Assembly: GCF_049116215.1 (NCBI RefSeq)
Contig: NZ_JAGDZB010000001.1
Coordinates: 930,001-994,000 of the forward strand
Direction of reading: 5' to 3'
Source of the DNA: Shimia sp049116215
GTDB lineage: Bacteria > Pseudomonadota > Alphaproteobacteria > Rhodobacterales > Rhodobacteraceae
Length of the DNA: 64,000 bases
Shown: positions 50,622 to 59,289 of the stretch, one piece after another
Layout of the letters: every line of letters begins with the position of its first letter
Position numbering within the stretch: position 1 is the first letter of the stretch
Notes under the pieces: model-generated
Database searches by the model: none
Told to the model about the DNA's origin: nothing
Seen by the model: only the letters and a program-made list of their open reading frames with translations
Position numbers and translations under genes: made by a program

Positions 50622-52561
50622 GCGCCGCCTGTGATCTGTCGGTAGATTTCCGGCAAAGCTGCGGTCAATCGCGTAGGGTCCGGCACCACGGAAAATCCAT
50701 CGGTCCCAAAAATCCGCTGCACCCAACCCTGGCCTTTTTGATCGACCACAACTCCGTGCACGGCGTGACCCCGACGGCGGGCTTCGCGCACTGCCATGCG
50801 GCTGTCCTCAATGCCGTGACGGCCTTCGTAGTGGTCCAGATCATTGGGCTTGCCATCGGTGATCACCAGTAGCAGGCGACGAGAGTTGGGCCGGTCATCC
50901 AGCCCTGCCGCCGCGTGACGCACCGCCGCGCCAAGGCGCGTGTAAAACGCGGGGTTCAACCCGCCAATCCGCGCTTCGACTTTGGCGCTCATGGTTTCAT
51001 CAAACTCTTTGCAGGTCTGAACATAGACTCGGTCGCGTTTGAGCGACGAGAAGCAATTGATGGCAAAATCATCGCCACAAGCATTGAGCCCCCAAGCCAA
51101 GGCGGTCAGCGCTTCCCGTTCGACTTCGATCACAGAGCGGTCGCCAATGGCAGATTCAGTGGAGCGAGAAATGTCCATCAGCACGGAGATCGCCAGATCA
51201 CGGTCCATAACTTTCGCCGCGCGATACACCCGGTCACTGGATCGGCCAGTCGCACGCAGCTCCACCTGCGCCGCAATTGCAGCTTCTAGGTCCAATTCAT
51301 CCCCATCAAGCTGACGTGGCAGGATCACACGTTTCGGACGCAGAGCTTCAAACTGTCGCTTCACCGCGCGGATACGCCGTTCTGCCGCCGGATCATGTTC
51401 AAGCGCTTCAACCTCATCTGCCACGCTGGCCAAAACCCGCGCGTGGTTGGGGATGTAAGCCCCTTTGCGGTGATCCCATTCCGGATACATGTGTTTGCCG
51501 GACAATTGCTCCCGCTCGGCATCCTCAGGCGATAGATCGAGGTGAAATTTCAGCCGCGTGGCGGTCTTTTTGGAAATCTGACCCAGCGCCAGCTCGTCTT
51601 GGTCATCTGCCGCCCGGCGCGCGTTGTCCTCGTCGTCATCTTCCACCCGCCGGTTCATGTTGAGGCTCTCAACCCAGCTAAAGATGGCTTCGAACTTGTG
51701 CAGGATCAGGCTGTCACGGCGTTCAGCAAGATCACTTTGAGACCGGCGTGCAGCCTTGGTGCCCTCAGAGTCTTCGCCGGGACCTTGCCCCTGTTCTTCG
51801 CTTTCCGGCAGACGGTCCACGGCGGCGCGTTTTGCCATTGGCCTCAAGTCCGGCCACATCGGAATCGACTGAAATGGGCGGTAGCCATGAGGCGCCGTGA
51901 TCGTATCCAGAGACGCTTCAGGTTGGCGGATCAGCATAATGAACTCAGCCGCCAGACTGTTTGTTGGCTCCGGTCCCCCCAGCAAATGATCAATGGCTGC
52001 TTCGAGGGCCCTTTCAAACTTAGGGAGCTGTGTGGTTGGTCGTTGAGACCGACAGGCCCCCACAAGAGTTTCATAAAACCCGCGCAGGCCGGGGCAATCT
52101 TTCAACGTTGCCTGCGTCATCGCAATGGAGGCTTGCAGCGCTCGCAGATCAGCCCGCAGGGGGTCGTCTTCTTTCACAGGCTCAGGGGCGTGGGCAACAG
52201 AGGCCACCAGCCAGAAATACAGCGCCGCATTGGCCTCGCGGGCCGGGAATTCCGCGATGTGTTCTGGGAGGCGCAGCGCCTCTCCATCAAAGCTCGGGCG
52301 GGCTTCGCGCTCGCGCCAAGTCCCCAAGGTACGACGCCATGACAGGCGGTGGTTGGACACTTTTAGTGTGGCGGGTTTTATCTCCGCCCCGTGTGAGCCA
52401 CCAAGGCCGCGGAAAAAGACACCAAGACGGCCTGAAACGTCTTCCAACGCCACGGCGGCATCCTCGTGGGTGTCGCGGGCGTCCAACCGGCTGGCAAAGG
52501 TATGCCAGAGTTTGCCAACGGTCTCTTCTGGTTCAAAAATATCGAATTCATGTTCGGACAT
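50618..52561 (-). CDS. norD: Nitric oxide reductase activation protein NorD
   Basis: 647 residues, needed with NorQ to insert metals into or activate NorBC. The C-terminal von Willebrand A domain has the MIDAS motif DISRSTES and, later, LLLVITDGKPNDLDHYEG. A charged middle region (about 250-350) is rich in acidic residues. ATG 52561. It follows norQ after about 100 bp that include a terminator-like hairpin, so its level may be lower than that of norCBQ. Confidence 0.94.
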   Translation of the reverse strand: MSEHEFDIFEPEETVGKLWHTFASRLDARDTHEDAAVALEDVSGRLGVFFRGLGGSHGAEIKPATLKVSNHRLSWRRTLGTWREREARPSFDGEALRLPEHIAEFPAREANAALYFWLVASVAHAPEPVKEDDPLRADLRALQASIAMTQATLKDCPGLRGFYETLVGACRSQRPTTQLPKFERALEAAIDHLLGGPEPTNSLAAEFIMLIRQPEASLDTITAPHGYRPFQSIPMWPDLRPMAKRAAVDRLPESEEQGQGPGEDSEGTKAARRSQSDLAERRDSLILHKFEAIFSWVESLNMNRRVEDDDEDNARRAADDQDELALGQISKKTATRLKFHLDLSPEDAEREQLSGKHMYPEWDHRKGAYIPNHARVLASVADEVEALEHDPAAERRIRAVKRQFEALRPKRVILPRQLDGDELDLEAAIAAQVELRATGRSSDRVYRAAKVMDRDLAISVLMDISRSTESAIGDRSVIEVEREALTALAWGLNACGDDFAINCFSSLKRDRVYVQTCKEFDETMSAKVEARIGGLNPAFYTRLGAAVRHAAAGLDDRPNSRRLLLVITDGKPNDLDHYEGRHGIEDSRMAVREARRRGHAVHGVVVDQKGQGWVQRIFGTDGFSVVPDPTRLTAALPEIYRQITGGA

Positions 52562-52593
52562 GAGGCACCTCGGGTGATTAGGTAACGTCCTGG

Positions 52594-52635
52594 AAAGAAA
52601 AACAGCGACCGACCGTACTGGGTGGCCGGTCGCTG
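52594..52635 (-). terminator. Terminator-like hairpin between norQ and norD
   Basis: CAGCGACCG (52603-52611) pairs perfectly with CGGTCGCTG (52627-52635), and on the minus strand TTTTTCTTT follows. It is inside the nor operon, 30 bp after the norQ stop, so it probably acts as a partial terminator. Confidence 0.8.
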
Positions 52636-52664
52636 CCGAGGGCGGTTAAGCACTAGAGGGACGC

Positions 52665-53474
52665 TTAACCGTATATCGCAGTGACCAGATCCATCAGGCC
52701 ACGTTTGACGTCTTCGTCATCGGTGAGCGGCTCGATCATGGCGGTGCGGATGGCGCGCTCAACGGACATGCCGTCGGCAATCAGCGTGGCACAGTAGATC
52801 ACAAGGCGGGTCGAGACGCCTTCTTCCAGGTCCTGACCTTTCAGGCCGCGCAGCTTGTTGGCCAAGCGGACAAGCGCGGTCACACGATCTGTGTCCAAGC
52901 CGGTTTCATGCTCAACAATGTCAATTTCCCGGTCTTGCGCAGGGAAATCAAAATCAATCGACAGGAAACGCTGACGGGTGGACGGCTTCAGAGTCTTCAG
53001 GATGTTCTGATAGCCAGGGTTGTAGCTGGCCACGAGCATGAAGCCCGGTGCTGCCTCGATTTCTTCGCCGGTTTTGTCCAGCGGCAGGATGCGACGATCA
53101 TCTGTGAGCGGGTGCAACACAACGGTCACGTCTTTGCGGGCTTCAACAACCTCATCTAGGTAACAAATTGCCCCTTCGCGCACCGCGCGTGTCAAAGGAC
53201 CATCCACCCAGACTGTTTCTCCACCTTTTAACAAGTAGCGACCAACAAGGTCCGCCGCAGAAAGGTCGTCGTGGCAAGCAATGGTATAAAGTGGGCGGCC
53301 AAGTTTGGCAGCCATATGGGCGACAAAGCGTGTCTTACCGCAGCCAGTAGGCCCCTTCAGAAGCAGCGGCAGCCCATGGCGTTCAGCAGCTTCAAAGACA
53401 TCACATTCATCTGAGACGGGTGAGTAGAAGGGGGCTTTAGCCCCCTCCGTGGTTTTTTCAACAGCAGCCATCAT
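52665..53474 (-). CDS. norQ: Nitric oxide reductase activation ATPase NorQ
   Basis: MoxR-type AAA+ ATPase, 269 residues. Walker A GPTGCGKTR (41-49), Walker B with CYLDEVVEA, and an arginine-finger region STRQRFLSIDF. It acts with NorD to load the iron of NO reductase. ATG 53474 shares a base with the norB stop (TGATG); a second ATG follows. Homologous NirQ/CbbQ proteins exist, but the nor position fixes this one. Confidence 0.94.
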   Translation of the reverse strand: MMAAVEKTTEGAKAPFYSPVSDECDVFEAAERHGLPLLLKGPTGCGKTRFVAHMAAKLGRPLYTIACHDDLSAADLVGRYLLKGGETVWVDGPLTRAVREGAICYLDEVVEARKDVTVVLHPLTDDRRILPLDKTGEEIEAAPGFMLVASYNPGYQNILKTLKPSTRQRFLSIDFDFPAQDREIDIVEHETGLDTDRVTALVRLANKLRGLKGQDLEEGVSTRLVIYCATLIADGMSVERAIRTAMIEPLTDDEDVKRGLMDLVTAIYG

Positions 53475-54844
53475 CAGGCTCCTTCACTTTTGGCTTCAGC
53501 GCCGCGTGTGATGATCTCTTTACGAGGAGCCAGCTGCGCATAGATGAACAGGATGGCGCCGACCACAACACAGAGACCAGAGCCCCAGCGCATCAGGTAG
53601 AACAAGTTGAGACCTTCTTGGATGTCCATGAAGTTTTCGCCCATGACGCGCTGCAGGTGTGTTTGCACAGTGCCCGCAAAGGTCAGAACAAAGGTCATGA
53701 ACGCCATCCCGCCGGTCATCAGCCAGAAGCTCACCATATTGAGCACCTGATTGTAGGGGTCCCGGTTGGTCAGGATTGGGAAGGCATAGGTGAAGATCGC
53801 CAGGTTCACTGCCACATAGGCGCCGTAGAAGGCCAAGTGACCGTGGGCTGCGGTGATCTGTGTGCCGTGGGTGTAGTAGTTCACACCGTGCAGTGTGTGC
53901 AGGAAGCCCCAGACGCCTGCGCCAAAGAAGGCCACGGTTGCGGCACCCAATGCCCAAAGCAGCGCGGCTTTGTTCGGATGGTCACGTTTGCCTTTCCACA
54001 CCATGACAAAGCTGAAGCTCATCATTGCGAAGAAGGGGATCACTTCCAGCGAGGAGAAGATCGAGCCAATCCACTGCCAGTAACCCGGCAAGCCGATCCA
54101 GTAGTAGTGGTGGCCTGTGCCAAGGATGCCAGAGAACAGCGCGGTGGCGACAATGATGTAGAGCCACTTTTCGATGATCTCACGGTCCACACCGGTCAGT
54201 TTCAGAAGCAGGTAGGCCAGGATCGACGCCATCACCAGTTCCCAAGTACCTTCCACCCACAGGTGAACGATGTACCACCAGAACATTTTGTCCAGCGCCA
54301 GGTTGGCAGGGTTGTAGAAGGCAAACAGCCACAGCAGCGACAAGCCCCAAAGACCCAGAAGCAGCACGTTGGTGATTGCGGTTTTACGGCCCTGCAACAC
54401 GGTCATTGTGATGTTGAACAGGAAGATCAGCGCCGCAACCAGAATGCCCAGCTTGACCCAGACAGGTTGCTCAATGAACTCGCGACCTTCTTTGCCCAGC
54501 AGCCAGTTGCCTTCAAACAGGTTGAACACATAGGTGACCACCACGCCAGCGGTGCCCAGAAGCAGGATGATCAACTGTAGATATGCCAATTTGGGGGAAT
54601 AGATCTCCCGTTCGGCTTCTTCCGGTACAAGGAAGTAGGCCGCACCAAAGAAGCCCAGCAGCAACCACACAACCAGGGAGTTGGTGTGCAGCATCCGGAC
54701 GATGTTGAACGGCAGCAGCTCGGACAGGAAGTTCGGGCTGACATAAATCCAGCCGGCGATCAGCCCGCCGGTGACTTGCACAGCGAACAGAATCATGGCC
54801 GCCAGGAAGTACCAATAGGCAATTTTTTGAGTTTGATATTTCAT
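53474..54844 (-). CDS. norB: Nitric oxide reductase large subunit
   Basis: Integral membrane enzyme subunit reducing two NO to N2O, related to haem-copper oxidases. 456 residues, twelve expected helices. Histidine ligands appear in RMLHTNSLVVW (haem), WVEGTWELV (glutamate and helix of the active site) and GTGHHYYWIG (FeB pair), with HTLHGVNYYTHGTQITAAHGH for the haem b/b3 ligands. Short cNOR form, so it needs NorC, encoded 21 bp upstream. Confidence 0.97.
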   Translation of the reverse strand: MKYQTQKIAYWYFLAAMILFAVQVTGGLIAGWIYVSPNFLSELLPFNIVRMLHTNSLVVWLLLGFFGAAYFLVPEEAEREIYSPKLAYLQLIILLLGTAGVVVTYVFNLFEGNWLLGKEGREFIEQPVWVKLGILVAALIFLFNITMTVLQGRKTAITNVLLLGLWGLSLLWLFAFYNPANLALDKMFWWYIVHLWVEGTWELVMASILAYLLLKLTGVDREIIEKWLYIIVATALFSGILGTGHHYYWIGLPGYWQWIGSIFSSLEVIPFFAMMSFSFVMVWKGKRDHPNKAALLWALGAATVAFFGAGVWGFLHTLHGVNYYTHGTQITAAHGHLAFYGAYVAVNLAIFTYAFPILTNRDPYNQVLNMVSFWLMTGGMAFMTFVLTFAGTVQTHLQRVMGENFMDIQEGLNLFYLMRWGSGLCVVVGAILFIYAQLAPRKEIITRGAEAKSEGA

Positions 54845-54865
54845 CTCTTGTCTCCTCGTCCGGCC

Positions 54866-55318
54866 TTAGCCCGCCTCGTTGGGCGGCCAACCCTGCGCAT
54901 CGATCCCGTTCACCCACAGGAAGAAATCCGTGAGGTCGCGCAGTTCGTCATCGCTCAGGTTGAATTGAGGCATCTGACGACGCCCTTCGATGCCGGTTGG
55001 TTGGGACTCCATCCACGCTTTCATGATTTCGAAAGCGGTTTCAGGATCGTCGTCCACGCCCCACCGGGCCATCACATTTTGTAGTTCCGGGGCGAAGTAG
55101 GCACCTTCCCCCATCAGTGTGTGGCAGTTGATACATGCGTGTTTTTCCCACACATGTTTGCCACGGGCCACGCTGTCCGTCAGTTCGGCATGTGCAGTCG
55201 ATTGGGTAACAACGTACCGCACCGAATGCGCCGATAAGATCAAAAAGACCACAATGAAGAACAGCGAGCCGCCATAGAACACGTTTCGTGCCATGGTCTT
55301 GGTCATGACTTCTCGCAT
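54866..55318 (-). CDS. norC: Nitric oxide reductase cytochrome c subunit
   Basis: 150 residues: one N-terminal membrane anchor (about 13-33), then a c-type cytochrome with C62-H66 (CINCH) and the axial methionine in RRQMPQFNLSD. It feeds electrons to NorB from the periplasm. ATG 55318 has GGAGG 5 bp upstream; the frame runs to 55396 but that part covers the promoter. An FNR/NNR box lies 65.5 bp before it. First gene of norCBQDEF. Confidence 0.96.
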   Translation of the reverse strand: MREVMTKTMARNVFYGGSLFFIVVFLILSAHSVRYVVTQSTAHAELTDSVARGKHVWEKHACINCHTLMGEGAYFAPELQNVMARWGVDDDPETAFEIMKAWMESQPTGIEGRRQMPQFNLSDDELRDLTDFFLWVNGIDAQGWPPNEAG

Positions 55319-55376
55319 ATCGGCCTCCAGCTCAGTTATCCATTTTTGGGCATAGAGCCTTGTCTCGGCCAGACGA

Positions 55377-55390
55377 TTGACAATTGTTAA
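55377..55390. promoter_or_regulatory. FNR/NNR box of norC
   Basis: On the minus strand TTAACAATTGTCAA, one base away from TTGAC-N4-GTCAA and equal to the TTAAC-N4-GTCAA form described for NNR targets. Centre 65.5 bp before the norC ATG. Confidence 0.82.
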
Positions 55391-55705
55391 GGGCACCCTA
55401 GATTTCCAAAGTACGCTTTAGCGACACGGCGGTGTGAGGCGGTGCGCATGTCGAAAAAATATCTTGAAATTAAATAGTTACTTTTATTCGTATGCTCTAA
55501 AGCAGCATCTCAGATACCTTATTTCCAACGGTCTATTTAAGATAATATCTAAGCCGGATTTGCCTCCCAGGCCTTTGCTATGTGCAGGATTCGGTTCCGC
55601 AGCTGCCCGCGCATTGCAGCGCATTTGTGCGCCGCCAAATGACCATAGATTGTGCCACGGCAATCAGGGTAAGCTGCTGGAGATTTCTATTAGGAAAGGC
55701 GCATC
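55391..55705. other. Intergenic region between norC and the holin-like gene
   Basis: 315 bp, partly AT-rich. Apart from the norC promoter at its left edge no gene, tRNA or strong hairpin was seen. It should hold the promoter of the rightward membrane-protein gene at 55706. Confidence 0.5.
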
Positions 55706-56095
55706 ATGCCCCGTTTTGTACTGTCCGCCGCGGCCCATTTGATTGCCAATGCCATTGGTCTGATCCTCGCGAATATTTTGCTACCCGGCTTTACCATCGG
55801 CTTTCTTGGCATCGTGATTGTCACGTTGGTGTTCACTGTGGTTTCTGTCGTGCTCTTGCCGATCATCCGTAAAGTATCCGAGAAAAAACTGCCGGAGCTT
55901 CTGGGAGGTCTGTCCTTGGTTGTCACCTTTGCTGGCCTGCTGATCACCGAAATGCTGGTCAGTGATTTTACCATCGGCGGTATTGCCAACCTTCTGGCGG
56001 CCACCCTGATTGTCTGGCTCGGCGCGCTGATTGCCGGGGTGCTGTTGCCGAAGTATCTCTTCCCATCCCTCGCGAAACCCAAAGCGCACACGTAA
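55706..56095 (+). CDS. Small membrane protein of the four-helix holin-like family
   Basis: 129 residues with four hydrophobic helices separated by short loops (LIANAIGLILANILLPGFTI, IVIVTLVFTVVSVVLLPIIR, then two more) and a conserved GF/LLPG turn after helix one, as in the family named after mycobacteriophage holins. In most bacteria this family is chromosomal, not phage-borne, and of unknown role. ATG 55706 follows AGGAAAGG. Divergent from norC. Confidence 0.75.
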   Translation: MPRFVLSAAAHLIANAIGLILANILLPGFTIGFLGIVIVTLVFTVVSVVLLPIIRKVSEKKLPELLGGLSLVVTFAGLLITEMLVSDFTIGGIANLLAATLIVWLGALIAGVLLPKYLFPSLAKPKAHT

Positions 56096-56187
56096 AGTTT
56101 GCCTAAAACTTTTCACAATTGAGCGCCAATTGCGCCTCGATCAACGGTCAGTTTCCATTCTGTAAACAATCAGAAAGGAACTGACAC

Positions 56188-56397
56188 ATGGCACATGCAG
56201 ACATCGGCGGCGCAATGATCGACGCGCCTGTTCTCGACATTTTGACCCGCGAAAAGAACAATTCTCTAAGCGCGCGTGAATGGAAATTCCGTCTGGCAGG
56301 CTACGGCTACGCGATCAAAGATGTGGCGGGCGCACAGGTTGTGACCAAACTGCCCCAGGGTACTGAAATTGGCGTGCTTCCAGCGCACTTCCACTAA
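56188..56397 (+). CDS. Small conserved-looking hypothetical protein
   Basis: 69 residues, soluble, with no recognised family: MAHADIGGAMIDAPVLDILT, a central REKNNSLSAREWKFRLAGYG and a C-terminal TKLPQGTEIGVLPAHFH. A strong ribosome site AAAGGAACTG and codon use like the neighbours support a real gene. About 90 bp upstream the sequence CAATTG occurs twice 5 bp apart. Function unknown. Confidence 0.7.
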   Translation: MAHADIGGAMIDAPVLDILTREKNNSLSAREWKFRLAGYGYAIKDVAGAQVVTKLPQGTEIGVLPAHFH

Positions 56398-56422
56398 GTG
56401 GACCTGGTACCTGTAACGATCA

Positions 56423-56467
56423 CTTGAGTAACTCAAGGCAGCGCCCCGGCTTTGGCCGGGACGCCTT
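56423..56467. other. Palindrome and hairpin between convergent genes
   Basis: A 15-nt palindrome CTTGAGTAACTCAAG (56423-56437) partly overlaps a hairpin AAGGC...CCCGGC-TTTG-GCCGGG...GCCTT (56435-56467). No T-run on either strand. Possibly a bidirectional transcription end; the two structures exclude each other in part. Confidence 0.45.
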
Positions 56468-56480
56468 GCATCAAAAGGCT

Positions 56481-57314
56481 CTAACGGCCGGGAATCTGAT
56501 CCCGACGGGAATAGTCCTGCCAGTTATTGAGCACGTCCACCGCCTCTTCCGCGGTCTCTACAAACTGGAACAGATCGAGGTCTTCTGCGGAAATTGTGCC
56601 CGCATCCGACAGCGCGTCCCAATTGATGATCTTCTGCCAGAACTCCTTGCCAAACAGCAGGAACGGCACACGCTGCATGCGGCCGGTCTGGATCAGCGTC
56701 AGAGATTCAAACAACTCGTCCAAGGTGCCGAAGCCCCCCGGGAACACACAAATCGCATTGGCGCGCATCAGGAAGTGCATCTTACGGATCGCAAAATAGT
56801 GGAAGTTGAAGCACAGCTCCGGTGTCACATATTCGTTTGGCGCCTGCTCGTGCGGCAGCACGATGTTGAGGCCTATCGAGCGCCCACCGGCGTCCTGTGC
56901 GCCGCGATTGCCCGCTTCCATCACACCAGGGCCGCCACCGGTGACAATGACGTTCTTCTTGCCGTCGCTGGCTTCCGTCACCAGCTGCGCAAACTTGCGG
57001 GTTTCATCATAAAACCGCGACAGTTCCGCCAGCGTTTCGGTGCGGGCAGTCTCCTTCTTTGATGGTTCCGGAATACGCGCGCCACCAAACAGCACCACCG
57101 TGCTCTCAATTTCATGCTCGTCCATCGCCAACTCAGGCTTCAGCAGTTCCAGCTGCAACCGCACAGGACGCAGTTCCGGACGACACAGGAAATCCTCGTC
57201 CGCAAAGGCCAGTCGGTAGGACGGTGCGCGGGTCTGGGGGGTGTCCGGAACTTGGTTGGCGGTGTGGCGATCAGAGTGGGCATCTGACAGCGGGTGGCGG
57301 CGATCATCTTTCAT
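56481..57314 (-). CDS. LOG-family protein (TIGR00730 type)
   Basis: Rossmann-like nucleotide hydrolase family, 277 residues. The signatures VIVTGGGPGVMEAGNRGA and CVFPGGFGTLDELFE are those of LOG/PpnN-type proteins, which split nucleoside monophosphates or activate cytokinin-like compounds. An N-terminal extension of about 70 residues precedes the core. ATG 57314 (MKDDRRHPLSD) has AAGGA upstream; the open frame further left is not coding. Physiological substrate not known here. Confidence 0.88.
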   Translation of the reverse strand: MKDDRRHPLSDAHSDRHTANQVPDTPQTRAPSYRLAFADEDFLCRPELRPVRLQLELLKPELAMDEHEIESTVVLFGGARIPEPSKKETARTETLAELSRFYDETRKFAQLVTEASDGKKNVIVTGGGPGVMEAGNRGAQDAGGRSIGLNIVLPHEQAPNEYVTPELCFNFHYFAIRKMHFLMRANAICVFPGGFGTLDELFESLTLIQTGRMQRVPFLLFGKEFWQKIINWDALSDAGTISAEDLDLFQFVETAEEAVDVLNNWQDYSRRDQIPGR

Positions 57315-57392
57315 CGTTACTGGTCCTTGCTTGCGCGTTTTTCTTTTGCCTATAGGGTTCGCGCTAACAAAACCAGTGACAGGGAAGTGAAA

Positions 57393-58325
57393 ATGGACTG
57401 GAGCACAGAGATTGCCGCAGCGGCGGAGCGGATCAAAACCCACGTACTGCGCACCCCGGTGGTGACCGTGGACAACGGCTTTGGTCTGGATTTCCCGGTA
57501 CAGATGAAGCTGGAGCAGATGCAACACACCGGCACCTTCAAGGCGCGCGGCGCATTCAATACGCTCTTGTCCTCGGACGTTCCTGCGGCAGGGCTGGTTG
57601 CCGCTTCTGGAGGCAACCACGGCGCTGCGGTGGCGTACGCGGCCCATAAACTCGGTCACAAAGCCCGCATCTATGTGCCGGAAATGGCGGGACCCGCCAA
57701 AGTGGCGTTGATCCACGACGTCGGTGCGGACCTAGAAGTGGTGCCCGGTGCATACTCTGATGCGCTCGACAAAGCCCTGTCGTATGAAGCTGAGACAGGT
57801 GCGATGCAGATCCACGCCTATGACGCGCTGGGCACTGTGGGCGGGCAGGGGACCGTGGCGCTGGAGTGGGAAGAGCAGGGGCTGGATGCCGATACAGTAA
57901 TTATTGCTGTCGGTGGTGGTGGGTTGATTGGTGGATCGATGGCCTGGTTTGACGGCCGCCGCCGCGTGATCGCTGTGGAGCCGGAAACCTCCTGCGCGCT
58001 CAATGCGGCCTTGAAGGCTGGTGAGCCTGTAGACGTGGATGTGTCAGGCGTGGCGGCCAATGCGCTGGGCGCCAAACGCATTGGCCAGATTTGCTTTGAA
58101 CTCGCAGTCTCCACGGGAGCGGAGTCTGTATTGGTCACAGATGAGGCCATCACCCAAGCGCAACAGGCCTTGTGGCGGGAACGCCGGCAACTGGTTGAAC
58201 CCGCTGGCGCAACTGCTTTGGCTGCGTTGATGTCCGGTGCCTACGTGCCCGAACCGGGCGAAAAAGTTGCCGTTTTGGTCTGTGGCGCCAACATTGCGCC
58301 GGACCCGTTTGGCCAAGCGACATAA
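57393..58325 (+). CDS. Threonine/serine dehydratase-like PLP enzyme
   Basis: 310 residues. Fold-type II PLP enzyme with the lysine K50 in TGTFKARGAFN, the substrate loop ASGGNHGAA, and the phosphate-binding VGGGGLIGG. It lacks the C-terminal ACT-like regulatory domain of biosynthetic IlvA, so it is the short catabolic form; serine racemase activity is another option. ATG 57393; ribosome site GGGAAG. Confidence 0.87.
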   Translation: MDWSTEIAAAAERIKTHVLRTPVVTVDNGFGLDFPVQMKLEQMQHTGTFKARGAFNTLLSSDVPAAGLVAASGGNHGAAVAYAAHKLGHKARIYVPEMAGPAKVALIHDVGADLEVVPGAYSDALDKALSYEAETGAMQIHAYDALGTVGGQGTVALEWEEQGLDADTVIIAVGGGGLIGGSMAWFDGRRRVIAVEPETSCALNAALKAGEPVDVDVSGVAANALGAKRIGQICFELAVSTGAESVLVTDEAITQAQQALWRERRQLVEPAGATALAALMSGAYVPEPGEKVAVLVCGANIAPDPFGQAT

Positions 58326-58394
58326 TGAGCGCGTGACGCCCGCGCACTATCCCGTTAGAACACCCCAAATTCCAAGACATCCGGAGCCTTAAAC

Positions 58395-59222
58395 ATGTCG
58401 AATGCCCAACTGGAACAAGCCATCGAAGCCGCGTGGGACGCGCGCGACACCATCACCCCCGCGACCACTGGCGAAACCCGTGACGCGATCGAGTCCACAC
58501 TGAACGCGCTCGATAGCGGCAGCCTGCGCGTCGCCGAGAAAATGGAAAACGGTGACTGGCACGTCAATCAGTGGGCCAAAAAGGCTGTGCTGCTTGGCTT
58601 CCGCATCAAAGACATGGAAATCCAGGATGGCGGCCCACAGGGCTCCGGCTGGTGGGACAAAGTTGACAGCAAATTCAAAGGCTGGGGTGAGAAGCAGTGG
58701 AAAGATGCTGGCTTCCGCGCGGTGCCAAACTGCGTGGTCCGCAAGTCAGCCTATGTTGCGCCAAGCGTTGTGCTGATGCCGTCTTTTGTGAACATCGGCG
58801 CCTATGTTGACGAAGGCACCATGGTCGACACATGGGCCACCGTTGGCTCCTGCGCCCAGATCGGCAAGAACGTGCACCTCTCTGGCGGTGTTGGCATCGG
58901 TGGCGTTCTGGAACCCATGCAGGCCGGCCCGACCATCATTGAAGACAACTGCTTCATCGGCGCGCGCTCCGAGGTGGTTGAAGGCTGCATCGTCCGCGAA
59001 GGCTCTGTGCTGGGCATGGGCGTGTTCATTGGCCAGTCCACCAAGATTGTGGATCGTGAAACCGGCGAAGTGATGTACGGTGAAGTGCCGCCTTACTCGG
59101 TGGTTGTCGCAGGCTCCATGCCATCCAAGAATGGCGTGAACCTCTACTGTGCGGTAATCGTGAAACGCGTGGACGAGCGCACCCGCTCCAAGACCGGCAT
59201 CAACGAGCTGCTGCGCGACTAA
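58395..59222 (+). CDS. dapD: 2,3,4,5-tetrahydropyridine-2,6-dicarboxylate N-succinyltransferase
   Basis: Step of lysine and diaminopimelate synthesis, adding succinyl from succinyl-CoA. 275 residues, usual length. N-terminal helical domain, then a left-handed beta helix of hexapeptide repeats (VLMPSFVNIGAYVDEGTMVD, IGKNVHLSGGVGIGGVLEP, CFIGARSEVVEGCIV). 69 bp after the dehydratase gene, in the same direction. A strong terminator follows. Confidence 0.97.
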   Translation: MSNAQLEQAIEAAWDARDTITPATTGETRDAIESTLNALDSGSLRVAEKMENGDWHVNQWAKKAVLLGFRIKDMEIQDGGPQGSGWWDKVDSKFKGWGEKQWKDAGFRAVPNCVVRKSAYVAPSVVLMPSFVNIGAYVDEGTMVDTWATVGSCAQIGKNVHLSGGVGIGGVLEPMQAGPTIIEDNCFIGARSEVVEGCIVREGSVLGMGVFIGQSTKIVDRETGEVMYGEVPPYSVVVAGSMPSKNGVNLYCAVIVKRVDERTRSKTGINELLRD

Positions 59223-59245
59223 GACTGCGCCCTATCAAAATCTTG

Positions 59246-59280
59246 GGCCAGTCTCCATTCGGAGGCTGGCCTTTGTTTTT
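59246..59280 (+). terminator. Rho-independent terminator of dapD
   Basis: GGCCAGTCTCC pairs with GGAGGCTGGCC (one T-G pair, ATTC loop), followed by TTTGTTTTT, 23 bp after the dapD stop. Confidence 0.9.
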
Positions 59281-59289
59281 GGTATTCTG

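Noticed and set aside
34995..55318. A full denitrification set to dinitrogen
   Set aside because: Only nitrite and nitric oxide reductase genes are seen; no nos or nap/nar genes lie in the window.
55706..56095. Holin-like gene as a sign of a prophage
   Set aside because: No lysin, integrase, capsid or attachment repeats nearby; this family is common in bacterial chromosomes.
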